From contig NC_051072.1 of the NCBI RefSeq assembly GCF_004664715.2, positions 34,064,642 through 34,128,641 on the forward strand: a stretch of DNA of 64,000 bases, written 5' to 3'. Shown here piece by piece: positions 23,346 through 32,130 of this stretch. The notes beneath the pieces were generated by a model. The model worked only from the letters and a program-made list of their open reading frames with translations. It was not told the DNA's origin and did no database searches. The translations under genes were made by a program, and so were the position numbers. The DNA comes from Peromyscus leucopus (taxonomy: Eukaryota > Chordata > Mammalia > Rodentia > Cricetidae). How positions within the stretch are numbered: position 1 is the first letter of the stretch; each line of letters opens with the position of its first letter.

Positions 23346-26194
23346 GTCTTACAAAATATAAGGAAAACTCAACAGGAATATTTTGAGTGTCTAGAGAATG
23401 GTGGGGTCAGTCCAGAAAGCTCCCTGAAAGATGTGCACTTCAAACACAGTTTTGCAAGGGATGAATTTTGGCAAAAGAAGGAGGAAGAGACTTCAGGAAA
23501 TCAGAGTGATGTGTATATTGGCTCTAAGTAGAGAGAAAGAAAACAAAATGTGCCCTCTACAATAACCACATCTTGTATAAACAAAAGGGACACTTTTCAA
23601 TTATCCCTGAAAAACTAAACACTTCCTTATTATCTGCTAAGACCCAAAGCATCATTTGTCTGTCTATAACATTTTTTTAAACTGTGGTCTCTTGAACATT
23701 TGAGTGTTTTCCAAGTGAAATAAAGCAATTATATAAAGCAGATGCATGCAACATAACCTTCAACCATAATTTTCCTGTACCTACAATAAAGATCACTACA
23801 AACAGAAGGAACCATTCCCTGGCTTAAACAAGCAGTTAGAAAGAAGCCAGGTTCAATCTGATGGCTGCGGATACCAACGAAGCCCGCTTAGTTTTCTGCA
23901 GAGACAAGAAGTGTCTCTAGGCAAAGTTGTTGCCAATTTCACTGAGCCATAAAATCCTCCCAGCATCTGACCCTGAGGAGGCCCCTGGAGTGTCCTGGAT
24001 AGCTATTCTTTTTGTACAGATACCGAAACAAAAGCTTATGTGGGAAAGATATTTATAAAAACAACTATTTCTCATTATGGCTCATTTAATCATTATCTCA
24101 AACATTTCTGGTGAGCTCAGTGCAGCTACATTTCCCCACCTGCTTGTTTGCTCTATCATGTTTCAGTGTTTTCATCCACATTCTGATACATGTGTATGTT
24201 GCCCTCCTGCTCTCCAGGCCAAGGACTGGACTTCTTGCTGAATTTAGATGGTGGAGAGTGTGCATACCAATAGCCCATCAGTCCTAGCTGCCCTTCAGCC
24301 CCTGGTGATTACAAATCTCTTGGTGACCACAGTTTGAACAGTGCTCTTTGCTTTGTTTATCTTTGAGAAATTGTAAAAATCTTAACCTTCTCATGAGATA
24401 GAGTGCCGGAATTGTATATGACCTTTGAGAACAAAATTCTCCAAAAATCAGCTTCCAGTTCAGGAAATCCCATCTCTAGATATTTTTAGTCTTCTTTCTA
24501 TAACACAAAGCAGTTTTGGAGCAGGTTATTAGCAAGACTACAATAGAACTATATTTATATGGTATAGACAACCATGCACTCAGTCATTCATGAGACACTT
24601 GTTAAAACTATCATTACACAGTCTGTTTTATACCGTGAGGAAGGATAGAGACAGCACTTATGAGTTTCAAAGATTTTAATAAATCACCACATAAGTGACT
24701 GACTGATAAATCAAGACTCAGGAACCTTGGTCCTCCTGACAGACCCCAGCAGGGGCACTAGAGCAGCATGGTTTACAAAGCACAAAAATTGCAAACATTT
24801 GTTGCCAAGTTACAGTTACAATTTTTACCAATAAAAAATCAAAGATTATGAACTTTCTTTGTGAGTCCCATCATTGTCAATGAACATACAATGCAAGACT
24901 TTCAGTCCAACCAATCAGATTCATTTGTTCTTTCTGCTGTTAAGAATATTCATAATGTTTCTAGAGAACTAAAGATGCATAACAAGTATTTCTATGATTT
25001 AGGGAGGAGGTTGGCCAGTCACTGGAACGTTCTCATCTCCACTAGGGCTTGGGAACCTGATCCCTATTTACCCTACAGGTAAAATGGAATCTGAAGTCAA
25101 AATGGCAGTACTCAGGCCAAGGTGCTTTTGCCTACTCCCTTCACTATCTGTAGTTTTTTTCCCTTAAAATACAAATATTAGTAATAAACAAATGCTTATG
25201 TTCTATTTCCAAATTTGAATTCTCACATTGTGAATGGAAGGGAGGACAAACTTAAAACGCATTGAATCTTTTTTCAATACTGATTTCTATAACAGACACA
25301 GATATATTTGAAATATATTTTATAGAGTTGATTAGTATCATCAACCACTGTTCAACAAATATTTTACTGCTAGTAAATTGATGAACGAAACAAACAAAGA
25401 AAAAACCCCTGTGCAATTGGCTAGCTGGGAGGCTGCCTAGAAACAGTGTGGTGTATGAAAAATACTAACTGGCTGTCACCAAAAGGTTAACCCCAGTGTG
25501 CTCTAATCACAGGAAACCTGAAATATATTTCTTGTTACCCTGGACAGTATAAGCTGCTAAGTCCTGCCTGTATTTTATAATTTATCTTTACTTATGGAAC
25601 AAATTACATCATTGATGATATTTCACTATTGTAAGGAGAGTTAAGACTTAGAAAGAAGAGGGAAAAGAAATCACACATTGTTCATCTGAAAAAGAAGGGT
25701 GTGTATGATGCGTATTGTATTGGATGCTTAATTTTTTTCCATTCCTTTTCCCTGCAAAACATATATGTTAGGAATCAATTTCAGTCAGTGTCTTACTGTA
25801 ACTTTGCTATTTATAATAGCAGGATGTTATCAACAGTCTTTTAGAAATGATTTTTAGAGCTACAAACTGGCAGCCACATAGCCTACCATCCTCTATCATT
25901 CTGGAAAACAAGTATTGCTGAAGAACTTGCCTAAAAGTTTACTGGGAAGAGAATTCAATAATGATTCAAATTTCTCCAAAGTTTGGTTATATGTGGACTA
26001 GCATATACATTCAGATGAAGTTTACTTGGTGCTGGGCATTTTTCTCCTTGTTTGACAGCCTTAGGAAGCTTTTAAAATTTTATTTTAATACTGTAGATGA
26101 GCAGTGATTTTTTGATTTATCTTAGTGAAATGATGCATCAAAAGGAACTCATTCTCCAACCCTCTCCCAACGTATCCTAAAGAATTGTAGGATG
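23346..26194. other. Unannotated sequence, no gene seen
   Basis: AT-rich sequence upstream of the chimeric provirus. No repeat family or coding region recognised. Confidence 0.45.
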
Positions 26195-26200
26195 ATGAAT

Positions 26201-26716
26201 TGTGGGGGTATTGTGTTCCCCAAAATATTGTGTACTCTAATAAATTTATCTGGGGTCAGAGAACAGACAGCCACTAGATACAAAGGCTAGAAAATGGTGG
26301 CACTCACACCTTTAATCCTAGCATTCCAGAGATAGAAATCCCTCTGGATCTCTGTGAGTTCAAGGCCACATTGGAAATAGCCAAGCATGATGGATGACAC
26401 ACACCTTTAATCCCAGAAAGCCAGCCTTTAATCCCAGGGAGTGGTGGTAGAAAGCAGAAAGATATATAAGGTGTGAGAACCAGAAACTAGAAGATTTTGG
26501 CTGGTTAAGCATTCAGGCTTTTGAGCAGTAATTCAGCTGAGACCCATTCCGGATGAGGACTCAGAGGCCTCCAGTCTGAGGAGACAAGACCAGCTGAGGA
26601 TCCGGCGAGGTGAGATGGCTGTGGCTTGTTCTGTCTCTCTGATCTACCAGCATGGACCCCAATAACTCGCCTTGGGTTTGATTTTATTGATAAGAACTTT
26701 TAAGATTCCTGCTACA
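26201..26716 (+). mobile_element. 5' LTR of chimeric provirus
   Basis: 516 nt, TG...CA ended (TGTGGGGG ... CTGCTACA). Contains an AATAAA near its 5' side, two B1-like 'cacctttaatcc' modules, a TATA-like 'gatatataagg' around 26461, and a 3' end immediately followed by the primer binding site. Apart from one extra G in the run near 26252 it reads identical to the 3' LTR. Confidence 0.95.
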
Positions 26717-26718
26717 TC

Positions 26719-26736
26719 TGGCGCCCAACGTTCGTG
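26719..26736 (+). promoter_or_regulatory. Primer binding site, tRNA-Lys type
   Basis: TGGCGCCCAACGTTCGTG starts two bases after the LTR end. The first 13 bases match the complement of the tRNA-Lys(1,2) 3' end used by betaretroviruses such as MMTV; the last five have drifted. This marks the LTR-internal boundary and the start of minus-strand synthesis. Confidence 0.88.
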
Positions 26737-26768
26737 TTTACGAATTCATGAAAAAGCTGTTTGCCTGT

Positions 26769-27314
26769 TGTGGTGGTATTGTGTTCCCCAAAATATTGTG
26801 TACCCTAATAAATTTATCTGGGGGTCAGAGAACAGACAGCCACTAGATACAAAGGCTAGAAAATGGTGGCACTCACACCTTTAATCCTAGCATTCCAGAG
26901 ATAGAAATCCCTCTGGATCTCTGTGAGTTCAAGGCCACATTGGAAATAGCCAAGCATGGTGACACGCCTTTAATCCCAGAAAGCCAGCCTTTAATCCCAG
27001 GGAGTGGTGGTAGAAAGCAGGAAGATATATAAGGCGTGAGGGCAAGAAACTAGAGGCTTTTGGCTGTTTAAGCATTTTGGCCTGGTTAAGCATGTGGCTG
27101 GTTAAGCATTCAGGCTATGGAGCAATACAGTTCAGCTGAGACCCATTCCGGATGAGGACTCAGAGGCCTCCAGTCTGAGGAAACAGGACCAGCTAAGGAA
27201 TTGGCAAGGTGAGATAGCTGTGGCTTGCTCTGTCTCTCTGATCTACCAGCATGGACCCCAATAACTCGCCTCAGGTTTGATTTTATTAATAAGAACTTTT
27301 AAGATTCTGCTACA
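26769..27314 (+). mobile_element. Internal, diverged LTR copy
   Basis: 546-nt relative of the outer LTRs with many substitutions, a shortened second B1-like module and extra 'ctggttaagcat' units at about 27060-27110. It lacks a primer binding site after its CTACA end and joins directly to the TGFBR1-related leader. Because it differs from both outer LTRs it is not a simple duplication of them. It came from another element copy, by recombination or read-through. Confidence 0.9.
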
Positions 27315-27357
27315 GCCTGTGGCCTTGTGAGCCCCAGCTCAGGCCCAAGCTACACTC

Positions 27358-27465
27358 AGCCGGTTGTGGTGGCACACGCTGGTAGGATTTGCTGAAGGAG
27401 GCAGAGGCAGGAGGATCCCGAGTTTGAGGCCGGCCTAGGAGGCTTGGGAGAAGCTTCGGCCCAGA
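27358..27465 (+). mobile_element. B1-like segment in the TGFBR1 leader
   Basis: 'gccggttgtggtggcacacg', 'aggaggcagaggcaggagga' and 'gagtttgaggccggcctagg' form a B1-like half-element lying between the internal LTR and the TGFBR1 start codon. It may be part of an alternative 5' leader or of the donor locus. Confidence 0.65.
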
Positions 27466-27806
27466 CTGAGCCACAAATAGTGGTGGGACCATGGAAGCAG
27501 TGGCTACTGCTCCACGTTGCCAGCTCCTTCTCATCATGTTGGTGACTGCAGTGATGCTGCTACCTGGAACAAAGGGTTTACTGCTGCTGGTTCAGAGAAG
27601 AATTGCCAGGACCATCGTGTTACAAGAAAGCATTGGCAAAGGTCAGTTTGGAAAATTTTGGCAAGACAAATTTTGGTGGGGAGAAATTGTTGTGAAGATT
27701 TTCTCTTCTAGGGAAGAATGTTCATGGTTCCGAGAGACAGACATTTATCAGACTATGATTGCTCCAAACCACAGAGGAGGCAAAAAAAAAAAAAAAAAAA
27801 AAAAAA
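27466..27806 (+). pseudogene. TGFBR1 (ALK5) processed, rearranged fragment
   Basis: Host type I TGF-beta receptor mRNA, reduced to pieces. The ATG at 27491 sits in a context like the receptor start ('gtgggaccatgg'). Encoded residues 1-29 resemble the signal peptide (MEAVATAP.., then Leu-rich, ..LLPG). Residues from about 30 resume at the GS-region end and kinase N-lobe: [20 protein letters not shown], a glycine-loop IGKGQFG, the ATP-binding Lys in [10 protein letters not shown], and SWFRE.IYQT. The frame then jumps to the activation-segment motif APNHR and runs into 25 A residues (27782-27806). The ligand-binding domain, membrane segment, most of the GS domain, catalytic loop and C-lobe are absent, so it cannot be a working receptor or kinase. 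Open to 27823. The first junction fits exon 1 to exon 4 splicing as I recall the gene; the second does not look like a splice. Several substitutions (e.g. GKGR to GKGQ, Arg to Cys after REE) show drift. Confidence 0.9.
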
Positions 27807-27981
27807 TCCGTAGGGAACCATGACCATGCCTAACAGTGACTTTGAAATCTTCAAAAGTATGATGGGATCCTACAACGATGATTCCACATGGACTATGATA
27901 AAGCCTAGGCTGATTAACACTACGGAAAAATCGACTTTGGACTACAAACTGGTCAGGACAATTTCGAGATGACTAGCTGAG

Positions 27982-28167
27982 ATGATTCAGCCTGACAGAC
28001 TACTTGAGCAAGGACTTGTGACAAGCCCTGAACTTTCCTATTATGCAGAGACTAGACAAACGATACAGGACTTGATGATTAACCCCAAAATTTTCTTTTC
28101 AAGATTCCCTAAAGATATCTTCACCCCTAGAAAGCAAAAAGAAAAAGAGAATATAGATATGAGATAG
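27982..28167 (+). pseudogene. Unidentified ERV-derived ORF remnant
   Basis: 61 codons beginning MIQPDRLLEQG and ending in a Lys/Glu-rich stretch. I do not recognise a domain. It lies inside the provirus and probably descends from a longer retroviral frame, but could be a chance opening. Confidence 0.35.
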
Positions 28168-28372
28168 ATCATCGAATCTACTCTGAGAAAAAAGATAAAG
28201 AAATAAGATAAATAGGTAGATCATTGAATCTACACTGAAGAAAAGGGGAAGATATAAAAATGACAAAAGGTAGACTACTGAATCTATTATGAAAAGAAAA
28301 AAGAGAGAATATGGATATGATAAGATTAAAAAGGAAGATTATGAAATCTACTTTTAAAAAGGAACTACTTGC
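28166..28372 (+). repeat. Degenerate purine-rich tandem repeat in ERV
   Basis: Four units beginning at 28166, 28218, 28272 and 28336, each opening with AGATCATCGAATCTAC-like sequence (variants AGATCATTG.., AGACTACTG.., AGATTATGAA..) followed by A/G-rich spacer of variable length. Confidence 0.85.
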
Positions 28373-28414
28373 TTTAAATAAGATAAGTAATGAAAATTTT
28401 TTGGTCTGAGTTTA

Positions 28415-28503
28415 TCAGATGTTACTGGACTGGACATTGTTAATATATATAATGGAGTTTTCATATGAATCTGTCAAATGTTAATGGACTAGACATCATT
28501 AAT
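28415..28503 (+). repeat. 30-bp direct repeat upstream of polypurine tract
   Basis: Copies at 28415-28444 and 28474-28503, offset 59 nt, share 'tcaratgttamtggactrgacat' with few differences. Position near the 3' end recalls retroviral direct repeats involved in RNA handling, but function here is inference. Confidence 0.8.
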
Positions 28504-28580
28504 GTAATTTTTGGCTGTATATATTGTATATGCTTATTGGATAGTTTTTCTTGTATTAGTTATAAGCTTTTTTAATTTTA

Positions 28581-28597
28581 GACAAAAAGAGAGGAGA
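28581..28597 (+). promoter_or_regulatory. Polypurine tract
   Basis: GACAAAAAGAGAGGAGA immediately before the TG of the 3' LTR, the expected site of plus-strand priming. It has one pyrimidine (the C at 28583) near its 5' edge. Confidence 0.88.
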
Positions 28598-29112
28598 TGT
28601 GGGGGTATTGTGTTCCCCAAAATATTGTGTACTCTAATAAATTTATCTGGGTCAGAGAACAGACAGCCACTAGATACAAAGGCTAGAAAATGGTGGCACT
28701 CACACCTTTAATCCTAGCATTCCAGAGATAGAAATCCCTCTGGATCTCTGTGAGTTCAAGGCCACATTGGAAATAGCCAAGCATGATGGATGACACACAC
28801 CTTTAATCCCAGAAAGCCAGCCTTTAATCCCAGGGAGTGGTGGTAGAAAGCAGAAAGATATATAAGGTGTGAGAACCAGAAACTAGAAGATTTTGGCTGG
28901 TTAAGCATTCAGGCTTTTGAGCAGTAATTCAGCTGAGACCCATTCCGGATGAGGACTCAGAGGCCTCCAGTCTGAGGAGACAAGACCAGCTGAGGATCCG
29001 GCGAGGTGAGATGGCTGTGGCTTGTTCTGTCTCTCTGATCTACCAGCATGGACCCCAATAACTCGCCTTGGGTTTGATTTTATTGATAAGAACTTTTAAG
29101 ATTCCTGCTACA
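28598..29112 (+). mobile_element. 3' LTR of chimeric provirus
   Basis: 515 nt, TGTGGGGG ... CTGCTACA, followed directly by the ATGAAT target duplication. Reads the same as the 5' LTR except for one fewer G near 28650. Same B1-like modules and TATA-like motif (about 28858). Confidence 0.95.
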
Positions 29113-29118
29113 ATGAAT

Positions 29119-30071
29119 ATTTGTATTAGTGCATAAAAATTCTTAATCTAATTTACAGGAAAGAGAAAAGTTGTATTCCAAACCCATCCACCTTCCACAA
29201 ATGCAGGTAACGTGTCCCTCCAATAGATAAACAGCAGGAATGAATTAGCTCACACCACACAGTTTCATGAAATTGCTTCATTTTTCAGATGCTAAAAATG
29301 GGTGCCTGGAAAAGTAGTACAATTTATCTACAGGTTGATATAACTTCAAATTTTTATCTGTATAAGCTAAATATAAGTTAAAATAAAAAGTTAACCACAT
29401 CCTTGACTTGTAATCCTTTCTAGAATGAAATGGTTTATAAATCATTTTTAAAGTCCATAGCGCATTGTAACTGTACATTGTTTTAAGTCTATGAGGTTAA
29501 TATAAAGTAAAGTGAACAGCTAGCAAGTAACTTACAGACCTAGGACTTCAAAAGATGTTTATAAAGATTGTCCCTTAAGCCGTCATTGTTTATCTACCAT
29601 CTACCTTGCATTGTCACAGTTAATGTAACCAGTATTCAATTCTAATTGTCCCTTGAATGTTAACACTCACACCACACTAAAACAAGAAAAAGCCAACCTG
29701 TGGATAATTCTTCTCATATTCCAAAAGTATTAATAAGAGCTTTCAACACAAAAGGGGCCAAAATGTATAGAGATCAAGACAGTGAGTAACACCCACAGGA
29801 TTTCTGATGGATCAAAGAACACAGACCTCATAAGCATCCCCCTGTTTGCTGTGCATCTTACAAAAATGAAGGAACGGTTAACTATTAAAACATAGCAGTA
29901 CAACAATAACGATTGCTGATCCAGGAAAATGTGTTCAAAGTGACAGTTTTGAAAATGTAGGAGTCTTTTACCTCTAAGGTGACTTATTAATATGTGAAGA
30001 TTCAAAAAATATCTATCTTCTAATTCATTAAAAGGATTATACTTGCATCATTGCATTTAAAACTTAACTCT
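29119..30071. other. Unannotated sequence, no gene seen
   Basis: Plain AT-rich sequence downstream of the provirus. Nothing recognised. Confidence 0.45.
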
Positions 30072-30232
30072 ACCAGGTGGTGGCGGCTCATGCCTTAAAT
30101 TCCAGCAGTCAGGAGGCAGAGGCAGGCAGATCTCTATGAGTTCAAGGCCAGTCTGGTCTACAGAGCTAGTTCCAGGACTGCAACAGCTACCAAAGAACTC
30201 TGTTTTGTAAAAACAAAAACAAACAATAAAAA
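30072..30232 (+). mobile_element. B1 SINE
   Basis: 'ccaggtggtggcggctcatg', 'aggaggcagaggcaggcaga', 'tcaaggccagtctggtctac', then an A-rich CAAAAAC tail. Moderately diverged. Confidence 0.93.
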
Positions 30233-30892
30233 AGGATAATTAAGATATCCTATTTCTTTTTTGAGGTCATCTATCAGGTTTTTCTTTATTTTTTTGTAGA
30301 AAATTTTCTCATTTACATATGCCATCAAAAATGTCAGCAGGAATGAATTCAACAGAGCTTGGCTGCCTACCATACCAAGCACCAGTAAGTAATGATGGGG
30401 AACAGCTTTTGGTACAAAGGATTTGAGAGTCTGGTAAGGAAAGATTTAAGAGGATGGAAATGCTTAGCTAACTATGATTCTAGGGACTTGATTTCCTTTC
30501 TAAGATTGGATAGCTTACAAGTTGCTTTCAACTCTGGACATCAATATAAACTCACATTTTTTTTAGTGATACAAGCTTAATAGAAGAGAAAGTAAATTAA
30601 AAGACTAATAAAGTATCATGAAATAAACTACATGGTTCCAAAAAGACACTAGTGTGTTGGTTCTCTGGCTCTATCTATTCTCTACACCATTGACTTGTTC
30701 TCAATGCATCCAGACAATGAAAATCTTTGGGGCAGACATGCCTTGGTCTTCAGGAATATGGAAAATGAGATTTCATTTGCATATAATTAAATATCACATT
30801 TGTTCAAAGAACTACCGGTAACTTTTTTGAGCAATGAAACACACTTACTTTGTAGCTGGGGGGTTGTTTTGTGACTGGAAGAAGGGTAGAAG

Positions 30893-31060
30893 AAATAAAC
30901 GTGGCTTTTGAGCCAAACCCAAGATCAAGTGTGGGTCTTCTATGATCTGTCAGACTTAAGGAAATTTCTTGACATCAACTTATCAAATGTTTGGTTTCCT
31001 ATCTATAAAACCCATATATTAAGATCCCTTTCGTTGTTGTAAGAACAAGTACTCAATATT
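30893..31060 (+). mobile_element. MIR SINE
   Basis: Plus-strand MIR order: 'gtggcttttgagccaaaccc', 'gatctgtcagacttaaggaa', 'tttggtttcctatctataaa'. Diverged. Confidence 0.6.
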
Positions 31061-31470
31061 GAAAACTGTACTGTTTAATTTATTCTTCCCAAACTCTGAA
31101 GACAGCACCAAGATAAAAAAAATGGTTCTTGTGCAGAAAGGGAAAAATTCCTTTAAAATATCTTTCCACCTTTGCGTGTTCATTCCAGTCAGAACAAGTA
31201 AATGAATGTTTGTAATAAGTAAATGAATCTTTGGCCATGAGAACCTCATATCCAGTCTATAGCCCCTGGGTTTCTGGTCTATGTTCCCTCTGCTGATACA
31301 GTTCTCAGTATAAGAATGGTTTCCTTCTCTCCTCTTCTATTCTTCTACCACCTGGATGTACATTCTTTCTTGCCCCCTTTCCCTTCTTCCTAAAAGTCTT
31401 CTAGTAGCTATAAATGAGAGCCATAAACATTTTCCCCAATAGTCACTTAGAATTAAAATTTTGCTGATTT

Positions 31471-31632
31471 GCCAGGTGATTGGTGGTGCATGGCTTTAAT
31501 CCCAGCACTTGGGAGGCAGAGCCAGGTGGATCTCTGTGAGTTTGAGGCCACCCTGGTCTACAGAGCGAGCTCCAAGACAGGCACCAAAACTACACAGAGA
31601 AACCCTGTCTCGAAAAACCAAAGAAAAAAGTA
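31471..31632 (+). mobile_element. B1 SINE
   Basis: Canonical B1 with 'ggctttaatcccagcacttg' and 'acacagagaaaccctgtctc', A-rich tail, flanked by short direct repeat 'tttgctga' (about 31460 and 31633). Confidence 0.96.
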
Positions 31633-31637
31633 TTTGC

Positions 31638-32130
31638 TGACTGTCTTTCTTACTTTTCTAGTGCTATGAAGACATCATGACCATAGCAACTTATAGAGAA
31701 GACAGTTTATTGGGGGCTTACAGTTTCAGAGTGTGTAGTCCATGACTACCATGTTGGGGAGCAAGACAGTGGGCAGGCAGCCAGGTATAGTGCCAGAGCA
31801 GTAGCTGAGAGCTTACATCTTCATCCACAAACACAGGGGATAGGGAGAGGGAGGAGGAGGGGGGAGGGGGAGGGGGAGGGGGAGGGGGAGAGGAGAGGGA
31901 GAGTTAGTTTACTGGGTGGGGGAGGGGGAGGGGGAGGGGGAGAGGGAGTGGGAGAGGAAGAGGGAGAGTTAGTTTACTGGGTCTGGCATGAGCTTTTGAA
32001 ACCTCAAAGCCCACCTCCCAGTGACACACCTCCTCCAACAAAGTCACACCCCCAAGTCCTCCTTAAACACCAAATTGGGACCAAGTATTCAAATACATAA
32101 ACCTGTGGGGATCATTTTCATTCACATCCT
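31638..32130 (-). mobile_element. MaLR (MT-like) LTR with internal minisatellite
   Basis: Reverse-strand LTR: 'tttctagtgctatgaagaca', 'gcttacagtttcagagtgtg', 'agctgagagcttacatcttc', 'ctttt gaaacctcaaagccc' and 'acctgtggggatcattttca' at the far end. Its usual short GA tract is expanded into the G-rich array at 31837-31967. Confidence 0.78.
31837..31967 (+). repeat. G-rich (GGGGGA)n minisatellite, duplicated
   Basis: Two arrays of GGGGGA/GGGAGA units separated by 'gttagtttactgggt'. The same separator follows the second array, so the array plus separator was duplicated as a block. Multiple runs of four or five G on one strand. Confidence 0.93.

Larger units (their letters stand above)
27807..28580 (+). 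mobile_element. ERV 3' internal region
   Basis: Sequence between the A tract and the polypurine tract with no recognisable retroviral gene. It contains a 61-codon open frame at 27982-28167 of unknown origin, a purine-rich degenerate repeat block and a direct repeat. Probably the 3' untranslated or decayed end of the parental element, retained for replication signals. Confidence 0.7.
26195..29118 (+). mobile_element. Chimeric ERVK-like provirus carrying a TGFBR1-derived insert
   Basis: Whole element including its target duplications (ATGAAT at 26195-26200 and 29113-29118). Order on the plus strand: 5' LTR, tRNA-Lys-type primer binding site, 32 nt of leader, a second diverged LTR, a TGFBR1 cDNA fragment with an internal A tract, about 790 nt of ERV 3' internal sequence with repeats, a polypurine tract, and the 3' LTR. 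I see no gag, protease, polymerase or envelope gene, so mobilisation must have used proteins from other elements. The 6-bp duplication and Lys-type primer site both point to the ERVK/betaretrovirus-like class. The outer LTRs differ by one base in a G run by eye, so the insertion looks recent relative to most repeats here. The family resembles rodent RMER/MYSERV-type LTRs, but I cannot name it securely. Confidence 0.92.

Noticed and set aside
27491..27823. A functional TGFBR1-like gene
   Set aside because: Key receptor and catalytic regions are missing and the frame ends in translated A tract; best treated as a processed fragment within an ERV.
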